Below, one piece after another: positions 1 through 22,647 of a stretch of DNA of 64,000 nt. Below the pieces are notes generated by a model. That model was not told the origin of the DNA. It searched no databases and worked only from the letters and a program-made list of their open reading frames with translations. A program made the position numbers and the translations under genes. The stretch's first letter is position 1. The number at the start of each line of letters is the position of its first letter. Source of the stretch: Campylorhamphus procurvoides (lineage: Eukaryota > Chordata > Aves > Passeriformes > Dendrocolaptidae); NCBI GenBank assembly GCA_013396655.1, contig WBMV01000830.1, forward strand, positions 76,511-140,510, read 5' to 3'.

Positions 1-733
1 TTCTTTGTATATAATTGACAATTCTATTCTTCATATGACATATGGAAGGATGAGTTATTTATTGTACTGTCTCTTAATATCTGATTTTCCTCATTTGATT
101 TCAAAGGCAAGTACACCAAATCTTTTTAGTGTCTCTAGCCATACTTTTTTTCCAACTCCTTTACTGTTATTGTTTCCTTTTCTGAATTCTGTCCTTCTCT
201 GACACAAATTCTGACTCTTACCTTTGGTTCCCTTCTTGTGATGGAGCAAAGGTGAAATGAATGCAGTAATCCAAGGAAGGTAAACTATTGCATTGTATGG
301 CTGTACAGTAATACTTTTAGTGGTAGAAAAATACTGGATGCTTTTTAGAGAGGTAGGAGAACATTTTATATCATTAGAGGTCACCGACCACTGTTCAGTT
401 TTGAAGGATTATGTGGCAGCAGCTTGGTCTAATGTATAGTGAAGTCTAGTGGATGTCTGTAGTCTATAGTAAAGCTTCCCCTGAGGTCAAGGCCAAATTC
501 TGCTGCTTTTTCTCCTCCACGTCTGTATTTCAGTTAATTATGAACCAGATGAAGGCAAAGCCTTTTGTGATGCTCACCAGGATCTTGAGGTAGCTGGAAA
601 TTTTACCGAGTATCTTTGCAGATGAATCAAGTTTGAAAAGGCACATTACTGGGTCTGGGCCACAGCCGATGGAGTAGTTCTGGGAATGTGGAAGCCAATT
701 CTGTAATGACACATGGTCTTTCTGTCTTTTCAG
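1..733 (+). other. ASXL1: ASXL1 intron 1, 3' end
   Basis: This stretch precedes the first ASXL1 exon in the window and ends in a pyrimidine-rich acceptor (TCTGTCTTTTCAG). I see no other gene here; the short open frames lack recognisable content. ASXL1 exon 1, which should encode about 19 residues, must lie to the left of position 1. Confidence 0.85.
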
Positions 734-11938
<11,205 letters not shown>

Positions 11939-13080
11939 TAAATTATGGCCATGGGACAGGTTGTATATTCAGTGTGTGTATTTTGATAATGACTGATCCT
12001 AACGCCTGTACACAAAGTACTCTCTGTTCATAGTAGAAACGCTGTTACACTTTGTTTTGGTGAGGAACGTTGACCTGCCTTCCCATGGAGATCGACAATA
12101 CAGAGCCTGTTCCTGCTCCAAGTGACACCCTGGTCTGGGTGGGCTGTGGCCCATGGGAGTGATCGTGCTGCTTCCTGCTGTCGTGGAAATGCCAACTGTG
12201 TTCTGGTTCCATGCTGAGGCTGATGCCAGGGGGAGAGGCCATTCGCTGTGGCAATTCGTGGACCCTCTGTGGAGGAAATCCTTACATCCAAAGGAACTGG
12301 AAGAGGGCGTTTGCTATTTCAGGGCTGTGTGAGGTGAGGCCCTACAGTCTTCCACTCTCCCCTTCTGCCATCTCCGTTCCTGGTTTGTGTGGGAAGTGCT
12401 GCTGTGCAGTGAGTGTAAGCAGAGTGCTGCCCTGCAGTGATGGTCCTGTGCAGTCATTGGATGCTGCAGAGGAACGTGGTGCCCAGAGACATGCTCTGCA
12501 GGTCGCTGTGGAGTCATGCACAGCCCACCGTGTGCCAGATGGAGATGATGTGGAGGATGCAAGAAGAAGAGGAAAAAAATCTGAGGCAAGTGCCAAGCAA
12601 ATGCCTTCTGCTGGCCTGCAGGAAGCTGTGTGTCTGGGGAACTGCCTGGCCGAACTCCTGGCCCAGCAGCTGTGCCTGCCTCCCTTGGCCAACTTCTACA
12701 AACTGCTGTGGAATGCTGGAAGTTCCCTGGAGCTCGGTGATGTGGGCAGTGAGCTCTGCACTGCAGCCCTGTGGTGAGGACCTGAACCCCACAGCAGCTG
12801 AGCACCTGTGAGCATCGAGCTGTGCATCTGTGTGACCATCACCTAACATTTGAAGCAGTGTTCTTTCTTCTTTTTTTTTAATATTTTTTTTTAATATTTT
12901 CATTCTTGGATGTATAAAGTGAATTATTTGGCTCCTGTAAGTATCCTCTCTGCATCTGTTTGATCATATATTTATATGTTGTACACAGTACTGGCCAACT
13001 CTGTAAATGAGTGTAATGTACATAGAGCATAAAGGGGTCTTTTTTTTTCCTTGGATTTTCAGGCTCTACAGCAGTATTGC

Positions 13081-13086
13081 ATTAAA
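13081..13086 (+). terminator. ASXL1: Candidate proximal poly(A) signal of ASXL1 (ATTAAA)
   Basis: ATTAAA is followed within 20 bases by GT-rich GTGGTGTTAGTTATTGTC, the usual arrangement for cleavage and polyadenylation. The same signal recurs in the duplicate at 15475-15480. Confidence 0.55.
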
Positions 13087-13864
13087 GTGGTGTTAGTTAT
13101 TGTCAGAGCCACTGTATTCTGTCCTGCCTGACGTGAGGCTCACCACACAGAGGTGTCTGGGTTCCGACAGCCTCCCTGTGCCCATGGTGTCTGGGTGGAC
13201 TGTGCTGTGCGGGCTCAAGGATGACCAGGTGGGATTTGCCGACCCAAGCAAGTTCACCAGTTCCTCCTCTAAGCTCTTGGTGGTTGTTGCTGCACCTGAG
13301 CTCCCAGGGAGTGGCTGTACCTGTGCTGCAGGAAGGTGAACATCCTTGTGCATTCACAGAGGGAGAGCAAAACTGCAACTCCCTTCCTCTTCGGAGCAAT
13401 TCCTAATCAAGAGTGAATTGTTTCAGTGAGGGGGAGAAGCCACTGGCTTGTTTTAAGTGGGCAGTAGCAAGAGTTTTAGGGGGTTTATTTTCATTTTGTT
13501 TCTTCCTGTCCCTTTTCCAGCTCCATCCTACCTCCCTTCACCATGCACTTTTTTTCAGCCGTGCAAGTTCCTCTTTCAGACACAAGCCTGAGGGGTGCAA
13601 CACGTTCAGTCCCCGAGATGGTTTATCCTTAATGCATCCACCAGCCTCATCCCATGGGACTGAGAGAGCCCGGCGCACGCGGCACCCCGGCCTGGGCAGG
13701 GCTGTGGTGTCGGTGAGGGCGAGCGGAGGTGTGGAACCTGCTTACCAAAGATGGGGGGCTGGCTCTGCCTCCTGGGGGGCCACTGCAGTGTTCAGCTCGG
13801 ACTGGTCTGGGGGCAGAGCCCTCGGGGGGGGCCTGCTCGTGTCTGTCCCTTGTGCTATTGGAAA

Positions 13865-13870
13865 AATAAA
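13865..13870 (+). terminator. ASXL1: Candidate distal poly(A) signal of ASXL1 (AATAAA)
   Basis: A canonical AATAAA lies in TGGAAAAATAAACACTG, followed by T/GT-rich sequence. It recurs at 16259-16264 in the second copy of the duplication. Confidence 0.6.
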
Positions 13871-14650
13871 CACTGTAAAATCTGCTTGTGTTCTTTCGGT
13901 CCTTTTTCTGAAATCCTCCTCTGTGATAAGGAAATGTGGTTTTTCTTTTCCTCTGTTTTAACTGGGGCTGTTCCAGAGCTCTGCTCAGGTCACTACCTGG
14001 GGGCTGTGTTGCTGCTTGGCTTCATTAAATCCAGGTTTATGCACTTAGAGAACACTGAGGAGTGTGCAGCTACTGCAGAGATGCTGCAGGGCTCTTGGGG
14101 AACAGACACCCTGAAGGCTCTGAAAGCCACACTGTGGATGTGGGACACTGTGGGGGCCCCCCACAGTCACAGGGATCCCTGCCCTCCTGGGGTGATGCCC
14201 ATGGGCAGCAGCACCAAGACTGGCTCCAGGGTCAAAGCAGGTTTTGCTGCTACTCCCATAATTGCTGGATAAATGGATCTAAAAATGTTTCTCAAGGGCA
14301 TAAACATGTGATACCAATTATTGAAACTACCTGAAAAATTACTTTATGACTGTGTCCTTTCTTAGGCAGCAAGGAAATATCACAAATTACGTGCCTGGGA
14401 TCTTAGGGTGTGGACGTTCTGCATAGTGAGCAGGGATCTTCTGACTGGGGCTGTGGGAGTGCTGAGATCTGTGGGGTGATACAGTCCCTGATTTCCTCCC
14501 ATTTCCATGTTTCCATCACACAAATCTCGCACAGGAGCAGGGGCTGGGGCAGCAGATGGTCCAACACCAGCTTTTTGGGAGAAAAAAGGCTTTTATGGGT
14601 TTTGGTAGTTCACTGATGTTCTGACTCTGGCAGGTTGTCTGCACACACTG

Positions 14651-14850
14651 NTTTGGCTCTCTGGGTCTCCTGACAACCAAACCAGGTAGATTGTATCTAC
14701 ACAGCGCTTGAAGAGGAACATTTATGGATGCAAAGGTTTATTATACTTAGTGAATAAAGCTGATAACGAAAAATCAGTATTTTCCATGAGGGAGAGGGAG
14801 AACTTTCCACAAACTTCAATGAAAACTTTTTTTCTTTTTTTTTTTTNTCT
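14651..14850. other. 200-bp insert flanked by single Ns between duplicate copies
   Basis: Ns at 14651 and 14847 mark two sequence joins. The 195 bases between them are unlike either flank and end in a poly-T run directly before the second N. No gene is seen. It looks like a small contig or contig end placed between two versions of one locus. Confidence 0.8.
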
Positions 14851-17044
14851 TTGGATGCTGCAGAGGAACGTGGTGCCCAGAGACATGCTCTGCAGGTCGC
14901 TGTGGAGTCATGCACAGCCCACCGTGTGCCAGATGGAGATGATGTGGAGGATGCAAGAAGAAGAGGAAAAAAATCTGAGGCAAGTGCCAAGCAAATGCCT
15001 TCTGCTGGCCTGCAGGAAGCTGTGTGTCTGGGGAACTGCCTGGCCGAACTCCTGGCCCAGCAGCTGTGCCTGCCTCCCTTGGCCAACTTCCACAAACTGC
15101 TGTGGAATGCTGGAAGTTCCCTGGAGCTCGGTGATGTGGGCAGTGAGCTCTGCACTGCAGCCCTGTGGTGAGGACCTGAACCCCACAGCAGCTGAGCACC
15201 TGTGAGCATCGAGCTGTGCATCTGTGTGACCATCACCTAACATTTGAAGCAGTGTTCTTTCTTCTTTTTTTTTAATATTTTTTTTTAATATTTTCATTCT
15301 TGGATGTATAAAGTGAATTATTTGGCTCCTGTAAGTATCCTCTCTGCATCTGTTTGATCATATATTTATATGTTGTACACAGTACTGGCCAACTCTGTAA
15401 ATGAGTGTAATGTACATAGAGCATAAAGGGGTCTTTTTTTTTCCTTGGATTTTCAGGCTCTACAGCAGTATTGCATTAAAGTGGTGTTAGTTATTGTCAG
15501 AGCCACTGTATTCTGTCCTGCCTGACGTGAGGCTCACCACACAGAGGTGTCTGGGTTCCGACAGCCTCCCTGTGCCCATGGTGTCTGGGTGGACTGTGCT
15601 GTGCGGGCTCAAGGATGACCAGGTGGGATTTGCCGACCCAAGCAAGTTCACCAGTTCCTCCTCTAAGCTCTTGGTGGTTGTTGCTGCACCTGAGCTCCCA
15701 GGGAGTGGCTGTACCTGTGCTGCAGGAAGGTGAACATCCTTGTGCATTCACAGAGGGAGAGCAAAACTGCAACTCCCTTCCTCTTCGGAGCAATTCCTAA
15801 TCAAGAGTGAATTGTTTCAGTGAGGGGGAGAAGCCACTGGCTTGTTTTAAGTGGGCAGTAGCAAGAGTTTTAGGGGGTTTATTTTCATTTTGTTTCTTCC
15901 TGTCCCTTTTCCAGCTCCATCCTACCTCCCTTCACCATGCACTTTTTTTCAGCCGTGCAAGTTCCTCTTTCAGACACAAGCCTGAGGGGTGCAACACGTT
16001 CAGTCCCCGAGATGGTTTATCCTTAATGCATCCACCAGCCTCATCCCATGGGACTGAGAGAGCCCGGCGCACGCGGCACCCCGGCCTGGGCAGGGCTGTG
16101 GTGTCGGTGAGGGCGAGCGGAGGTGTGGAACCTGCTTACCAAAGATGGGGGGCTGGCTCTGCCTCCTGGGGGGCCACTGCAGTGTTCAGCTCGGACTGGT
16201 CTGGGGGCAGAGCCCTCGGGGGGGGCCTGCTCGTGTCTGTCCCTTGTGCTATTGGAAAAATAAACACTGTAAAATCTGCTTGTGTTCTTTCGGTCCTTTT
16301 TCTGAAATCCTCCTCTGTGATAAGGAAATGTGGTTTTTCTTTTCCTCTGTTTTAACTGGGGGTGTTCCAGAGCTCTGCTCAGGTCACTACCTGGGGGCTG
16401 TGTTGCTGCTTGGCTTCATTAAATCCAGGTTTATGCACTTAGAGAACACTGAGGAGTGTGCAGCTACTGCAGAGATGCTGCAGGGCTCTTGGGGAACAGA
16501 CACCCTGAAGGCTCTGAAAGCCACACTGTGGATGTGGGACACTGTGGGGGCCCCCCACAGTCACAGGGATCCCTGCCCTCCTGGGGTGATGCCCATGGGC
16601 AGCAGCACCAAGACTGGCTCCAGGGTCAAAGCAGGTTTTGCTGCTACTCCCATAATTGCTGGATAAATGGATCTAAAAATGTTTCTCAAGGGCATAAACA
16701 TGTGATACCAATTATTGAAACTACCTGAAAAATTACTTTATGACTGTGTCCTTTCTCAGGCAGCAAGGAAATATCACAAATTACGTGCCTGGGATCTTAG
16801 GGTGTGGACGTTCTGCATAGTGAGCAGGGATCTTCTGACTGGGGCTGTGGGAGTGCTGAGATCTGTGGGGTGATACAGTCCCTGATTTCCTCCCATTTCC
16901 ATGTTTCCATCACACAAATCTCGCACAGGAGCAGGGGCTGGGGCAGCAGATGGTCCAACACCAGCTTTTTGGGAGGAAAAAGGCTTTTATGGGTTTTGGT
17001 AGTTCACTGATGTTCTGACTCTGGCAGGTTGTCTGCACACACTG
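14851..17044 (+). repeat. Direct duplication, copy 2 (2194 bp)
   Basis: Near-identical to 12457-14650 at a constant offset of 2394. It holds a second version of the ASXL1 3' UTR without the coding exon. Its right end continues into unique sequence (TGGTTAAAGATCC), whereas copy 1 ends at an N. This fits copy 2 being the alternative haplotype or overlapping contig end. Confidence 0.97.
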
Positions 17045-17711
17045 TGGTTAAAGATCCCAGATAATCTAAATAAGCTGAAAATGAGGAATGCAAAAAACGA
17101 GTAGAGTTACTACTTAGCCAAGCATTAAACCTTAATAAACAATTCTTTCCTGTTTTATTGGAGTGGGAGGTGATGGTGTCAGGATTAGTTACCTCTGGAA
17201 TAGGGAAGCTTGGGGGTTTCAAGAGTAAAACCCACTAATGTCAGAATTTCACACAGACCAAACTCTCTGATATTTCTGTGCTAAGTAACAGCTTTTCTCT
17301 CTCACATCCTGCCTGCTGTTAGGGTCCAGCTCTGCCATGCTCTGGAGCACCCTGGCTCTGTGGCAGTGCCAGCTGTGGATGGAGGGGACATCCTGAGCCA
17401 GCCCAGACACAGGGCCATGGAAACCTCAGCAGATAGTCACCAACTGGTGGAACCCAGCACTGCTTATCCCTGGGGCTCCCAGCCATCTCCTGTGCTGCCT
17501 TGGAAATCTGGGAGCAAAGCTCAATTATGAACCCAACGTTGTCACAGGCACAGGAGCATTAACACTGGGCTCCCAGACATTAAGGAATTCTAGGGATTCT
17601 CCATTTGGGATGTGCTGTCCCAGGTGACAATGGTTCAGGTGGGTCCTGCTGGCCTTGCAGCCGCAGCAAATCCCGGGAAGGGGCTGCCCACCCACCCACC
17701 CGCCCAGCTGG
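17045..17711. other. Unique intergenic sequence between ASXL1 and NOL4L
   Basis: No gene or repeat family is recognised. It ends at a single N (17712), another assembly join, shortly before a 16-bp perfect palindrome. Confidence 0.7.
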
Positions 17712-17712
17712 N
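17712..17712. other. Single-N assembly join
   Basis: An isolated N lies after CCACCCACCCGCCCAGCTGG. Together with 14651 and 14847 it shows that this intergenic segment was stitched from several contigs. Confidence 0.8.
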
Positions 17713-18009
17713 CAGACACTTCACAAAATTAATTTTGTCAAAATATAAGTTAAGCATAAAACTGGTGCCTTGCCCCCCTCGTGAGTGCTACCGCTGCTCT
17801 CTCTGGTACCCGCGCTGTCTGTTAAGGAATGGAAAGCACAGCTTATGTCAACAGGATTGAAAGATGTATTTTTTTTTCTCTTTTTAACACCTAAATTTAG
17901 CTCCCGCTCTGGTGGCTGATGGCACTGACCTCTCGCACAAGTGGCTGGGGCGAGGGGCAGCGCTGGGGCCAGCAGCACCCAGCGGGGCTCGACAGTGGAG
18001 GAGAAAGCC

Positions 18010-21000
18010 CTTTTTGTTATACAGTGTTTATTAAGTAGATTCAGTCTTATATATGATATACAGATTCAAAAGAAAAAAAAAAAGGATTCCACATACTTAT
18101 GAAATCAGTGCATTTAGCAAGTAATACCATGGAGATAACAGCTCGATTAACAGCTCATTGGTCTTTGTTAAGTGAGGGGACAGGGAGTTGGCCTGTGCTA
18201 ATCATTCCACAAACAGAACAGAATTAAGTTGCATCACATATATAATAGACACACATTCTAAGAATTAAAATATTAAGCCACATTTACTGGAAAAATCCAC
18301 AGTATATAACACAAATAACTCTTATCAAGCTCGTTGAGGAGGAAGTGCTCATCTGCTTAAGAGCCACATGAAGTTGCATAGGTGCCTATCTGCAAAAATA
18401 TCATTTCCAAAGGAATCAATTGATTAAGCAATAAAGTGTCACCTTAAAAGCTGGATTAAGTGCCATACGCTTTCTGTCTGAGTCCTCGGGAAAGCACCAG
18501 CTTCCCAAAGAGCCTCTTCTGCCTCGTTGGGAGCCCCCCGCCTCCCGCGGGACCGCACTCCCACCCTCCAGCCCAAGCCAGTGGCCAGCTTGGGCAAGCT
18601 CACCCCTTCCCTAAAGTATTCTCAATTCTGCCGAGGAGTGTTTTCCCCCTGCTTCCTCCACTGCTCCGCTGCATCAGCTGGACCCTGGGAGGAGCTGGGC
18701 AGCGTCCAGGTGGGAGGAGGATGGGGAGGCAGCAGCACTGCTCAGATCTGGTGCTTCAGAGCTGCGGGAGCAGCTCCCGGTTGGAACTGCAGCCAATCCA
18801 TACTGGGAAAAATAAAAATACAATAGCTTGTGCAAAACCCAAAATTGCTTAAAGGGTGTCTGGGTTTGGTGGGGTGTCCCTCAGGGCGGGCGCGTGTCGG
18901 TGGGTGGGTGAGGCTGTGGCTGGGTTAAACAGACGAACTGGGTGAGGGGCAGCTTCCTCTTCAACAGCAGGTCTGGCAGAACACACGGGGGCCGGGAGTT
19001 CTGTACATGTAAACAGTACACTTTCACTGAGTCCAAAATTAGGAGCAAAAATACAAAGGTTCACATTGGTCTTAGGTAGATACAGGCGAAGAACTGAGCT
19101 GTGCAGCTCCGAAACAACCGAACAAAAGTTTCTAAAGCACCACTAAATTATATAAAAATCAGACCATGGACGGATTGTAGTTGGTGTCTGGTGAAATACT
19201 ATGCTACCTTGTAAAAAGTTTTACAAAAAATTACAAATCAAAAGTATATTAACCCTCTGAGTTCAAAGCAGCATTTTTTTTTTTTCATGAACTGGTACTA
19301 AATCCGACGGCCGCTCCGGGAGGGAAGTGGCCCTTGGGATCAGGGAGGTACAAGTTACGTCTGCTCGCAACCCCAGGAACGCTCTCCCATGGAGAAACAG
19401 CATCATGGGAACTGCACATCCAGGACAGGATGGGTGTGTTAAAATAAAATAAAATTTAAAAAAGAAAAAATAAAGAAAAATCTATTTTCTTGACCAGTGA
19501 TCAGCTTTTCTTAACCAAACCCAAGACCATCCAGACCATTTGCTAACCCAGCATTCTCCTTCCACCTCTCAGATATCTGGAAAGCCGGTGTATTCTGCTC
19601 CTGCTTGTTCCTTCTCGGTGAGAACCCGGACTAGCAATTCCTGACCCCGTCCTGCCCAGTGAGAGCGCAGGAATGTGGCTGTGAACAGTCCTGGAGCACA
19701 GGGAGCCGTGGCGGAGCACAGAGCAGCTGCAGAGCATGGAGATGTCTGTGGAGCTCATGCCAAAGGAACCGTAACGTTGCGGCTCACCAAAACAAAATAA
19801 AAAAAGAAAAATATCCCTGACAGAAATTTGGAGTCAATCCTGTTTCGTTTCATAACTTGTCCCAGATGTGGCTGTCACCAGGGCTTTGGGAATCTGAGTC
19901 TGTACCATTCAGCTGCAGGTTATGAACATCAGGTGCTGGGACAGGGCAGTGTTGGGCACCCTCCTACACAACGCAGCCTCGGTGTCCTCTACAGCAGTTT
20001 GACCATGTGTAAGAGCTCCTGAACTTCCACACACGCCGAGACAGGTTCGGAGGTGACCGGGAGCAACAGCTAAACCTCGGATAAATAAAACTTAACCCCA
20101 CTGTGGCTGTTGGTGGTCTATCCATGAGCCCCACGGTAACCTCTGTTTCAGTACACTGATGGCAAACTTATGGCTAAAGGTTCCGCTGCCTCTGCCGGGG
20201 AGGGAGGCACTGGCGTGGGTGGGAGACTGCGGAGAGGGAGAATCCCGGGATAGCGATTGTCTCTGCCTCTCCTGCCTGAACGGTAAGACTTTCACAAATG
20301 GCTGCGGTTACAGGTTTTGTCAAAGGTTTGTTACTTCATGGTATTCACACAAAAATAAATATTTACATAAATTCCAAGTATGGGAGGATGCAGTGGACAA
20401 ACCAAGCAGGCTTGTGAAGTGCTGGGGAAAGCGCGAGTCTGAGCCCTGGCTGGGGGCTGGCATCCCTGGGGCCCCCACCCCGTGGGCAGGAGGGGATGGG
20501 TGTGCCCACCATGCTCCCAGTTCCAGCACCGGCTCTGGTCTAATGAGCCACCACCTCATCTCTGCACCCCGTGGCCAGGGCCTGGATCCCTTTTCTCCAA
20601 ATGCTATGGAAAGTTTAAGGTTTGGGGAAAACAGTCAATGCAATGGTTGATCCCTTCTGCTGCTGGGCCAGACACACCTGGCCTCAGGAGCCAGAACCTT
20701 TTCTGTTCTAAGAGCAGGGTAAAGTTTTGCTTCTCTTCCAGTGTGTGGAGTATCATGGGGTAGAAAGGGTACAGGGGAACTGCCCAGGCCTGCTCCTGGC
20801 CAGACCAGATGCTGCTCGAGCCCATGCCAGTGGCGTTGGCCCTTGGAGCAGCAGTCCCTGTCCACCAGCTCCAAGTGGCCAAAAAATAAGCTAAAAGCTG
20901 GCTCCAAAGTGAGAAAGTTTCTACCTACAAAACAGCTTTACACGTATCAAATTTCTATCTCACTGTGCAGGCTCCAGCCAGGCAGGGGGAGCTGCGGGGT

Positions 21001-22447
21001 CGGGGAGCAGCAGGACCCCCGCCAGTCTCTGCACAGCTCCAGAACACGTGGCATTGCTGGGCTGGGCTCAGCACCCCTGGCCGGAGCAAGGTCCCTGGGT
21101 TAGCAGCACTGGCAGTAGGTATTGCACTGAGCAAAACGAAGTGCATCATGGGGGAGGGAGGGGGATGGAAACGGGGCATTGGACTACGGTTCTTCCACAC
21201 TTTGGGAACTGTGGGCTTGTTCCAGGACTGTGAGCAGGGAGGGGGAAAGATCCTGGGCCCCGGAGAGGACTTTGTCAGTTCTGCTGCTCAATGCTGCCTG
21301 CCTCTCCCGCAGGAGTGAGTGGTCACGGCACCAACACACCTTTTGGGTGAGCCCTGGCACTGCCCTGCCTCACACCCCACGGGTCCCAAGTGGTTTATGT
21401 CCCGGTGCTACCCCGGGGTGGTTTGGGGTGGACAGGAGCGAACGGCCGGGCGCAGCAGGACCCCAGCCAGAGGTTCCAGCCTCCTCGGCACAATCCCCAC
21501 GTCTGCAACACTCACCGTCCCCCAGGACCAGCACAGCCAGTCCTGGAAGAAGCCCACAATGGAGTGTGAGGTAGAGTACGGATGGTGACCGCAAGACAGT
21601 GTTTCTCAGGTATCTCCTTCCTTCCTTCCTTCTCTTATCTGCAATGACTTAAATGAGTGCGAGATGTCCTTCCAGCCAGAGGTCTGCTGAGCTTGCTGAG
21701 TCTCTGCGGGAGGTTCAGACCCCACTGGTGCTATGGAACCCCTTAGAACAAAGGCCTAAGCAGGATACTTGTGCTGCTGTTCAGCTCCCACCTACGCTCA
21801 CTGGAGGCTGAGCAGCCTCGGTAACAAAGGCTGGATGGCAAACTTGCTCCCTGTGGGACAAGGGTTCACCAGAGAAACAGGCAGAGCTGCCTGGAAATTA
21901 GTAGTGTAGTGATATGGAATGTGTTATTTCACAGGAATAAATTCCTTCTGATCAGACAGACAAAAAACTGGCAATCTGTACAAACTCAAAAGAATCCATT
22001 TTCAGAAAAATAAATTACTAAGGGGAGAGGAGGGTCCATTTCTCAATAAATATGTGATTCAGCTCACCTAAGACTTGGAAATTATCTGGGCATGGGAATC
22101 TAACATTTGGGTCCACAAAGGTTATTCTAAATACATCTGCAGCCCCAAACCTCCCCAGGCTCCCTTCTGCCCTTCAAAGTCCCACGTCCTTCCAAGCTGC
22201 AGGGCTGGCTTCTGCTTGGCCAGATGCACGAGTGTTGGTACGGTTCCAAAACGTGTCCTTGTGCCTGAAGTCCCAGGTGCTTGGAGTGTAAAAGAAAACA
22301 GGTCTTTTGAATTCCACCTTCTAAAACTACATGTACCCGCGGCGTGGCGGGAGGATGATGGTGGTCCTGAGCAGGACATCGCCGGGAGCCTCTTTCTAGC
22401 AGGTATAAATTGTCTTCTCAACCGAGGAGCGACGCAGACACGGGGAG
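18010..22447 (-). other. NOL4L: NOL4L 3' UTR
   Basis: About 4.4 kb separates the NOL4L stop (22448-22450) from a minus-strand AATAAA at 18032-18027. The stretch is rich in A/T tracts and has no coding signal. A (CCTT)n run lies at about 21616-21634. The length is inferred from the poly(A) signal; I recall the human gene also having a multi-kilobase 3' UTR. Confidence 0.7.
18027..18032 (-). terminator. NOL4L: Candidate poly(A) signal of NOL4L (AATAAA)
   Basis: Minus-strand AATAAA lies within ACTTAATAAACACTG and is followed by TTGTT-poor then T-rich sequence. It is the clearest canonical signal downstream of the NOL4L stop, and it sets the 3' end at about 18005-18015. Confidence 0.55.
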
Positions 22448-22647
22448 TCAGTTCTGCTGTAAAATGAGGTTTTCCAGTTCGTCTGCAGAGCGGAGCAGGA
22501 ACGCCGCCGACTCCCGGTAGCCGGCGATGAGCTGCCGCACGGCGCTGATCTCCGTGGGGCTGAGCTGGGCAGCCTGCATGCCCCGGCTGGTGCTGTTGGA
22601 GGGGGCTGTGCTGGAGGCCCCACCTTTCATACTGAGATCGGTCGGAC
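22448..22647 (-). CDS. NOL4L: NOL4L last coding exon
   Basis: Acceptor CCTTGGCAG on the minus strand; stop TGA at 22450-22448. It encodes [12 protein letters not shown], a Ser/Thr linker, then [20 protein letters not shown] and [20 protein letters not shown] with a final Asn, the near-invariant C-terminus of NOL4 and NOL4L. PTDLSMK at its start fits the CtBP-binding consensus PxDLSxK. Confidence 0.97.

Larger units (their letters stand above)
11939..13890 (+). other. ASXL1: ASXL1 3' UTR (overlaps duplication copy 1)
   Basis: Sequence after the stop is AT-rich in places (12870-12900, 12960-13030) and has two candidate polyadenylation signals: ATTAAA at 13081-13086 and AATAAA at 13865-13870, the latter followed by GT-rich TGCTTGTGTTC. 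A UTR ending near 13885 would be about 1.95 kb, similar to my recollection of the human UTR. Open frames here are spurious. Confidence 0.7.
12457..14650 (+). repeat. Direct duplication, copy 1 (2194 bp)
   Basis: Every base from 12457 to 14650 corresponds to the base 2394 further on, without an indel that I could see. I found four differences: 12697 T/C, 13968 C/G, 14363 T/C and 14582 A/G. Copy 1 is continuous with the ASXL1 coding exon on its left and stops at a single N (14651). Confidence 0.97.

Noticed and set aside
12211..12777. 188-codon plus-strand frame after the ASXL1 stop
   Set aside because: It lies in the 3' UTR, has no splice context or protein family features, and part of it is duplicated in the second copy.
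13413..14272. Frames of 173-182 codons repeated at 15807-16666
   Set aside because: Their apparent duplication as a gene family is only the assembly duplication; the sequence is UTR or intergenic.
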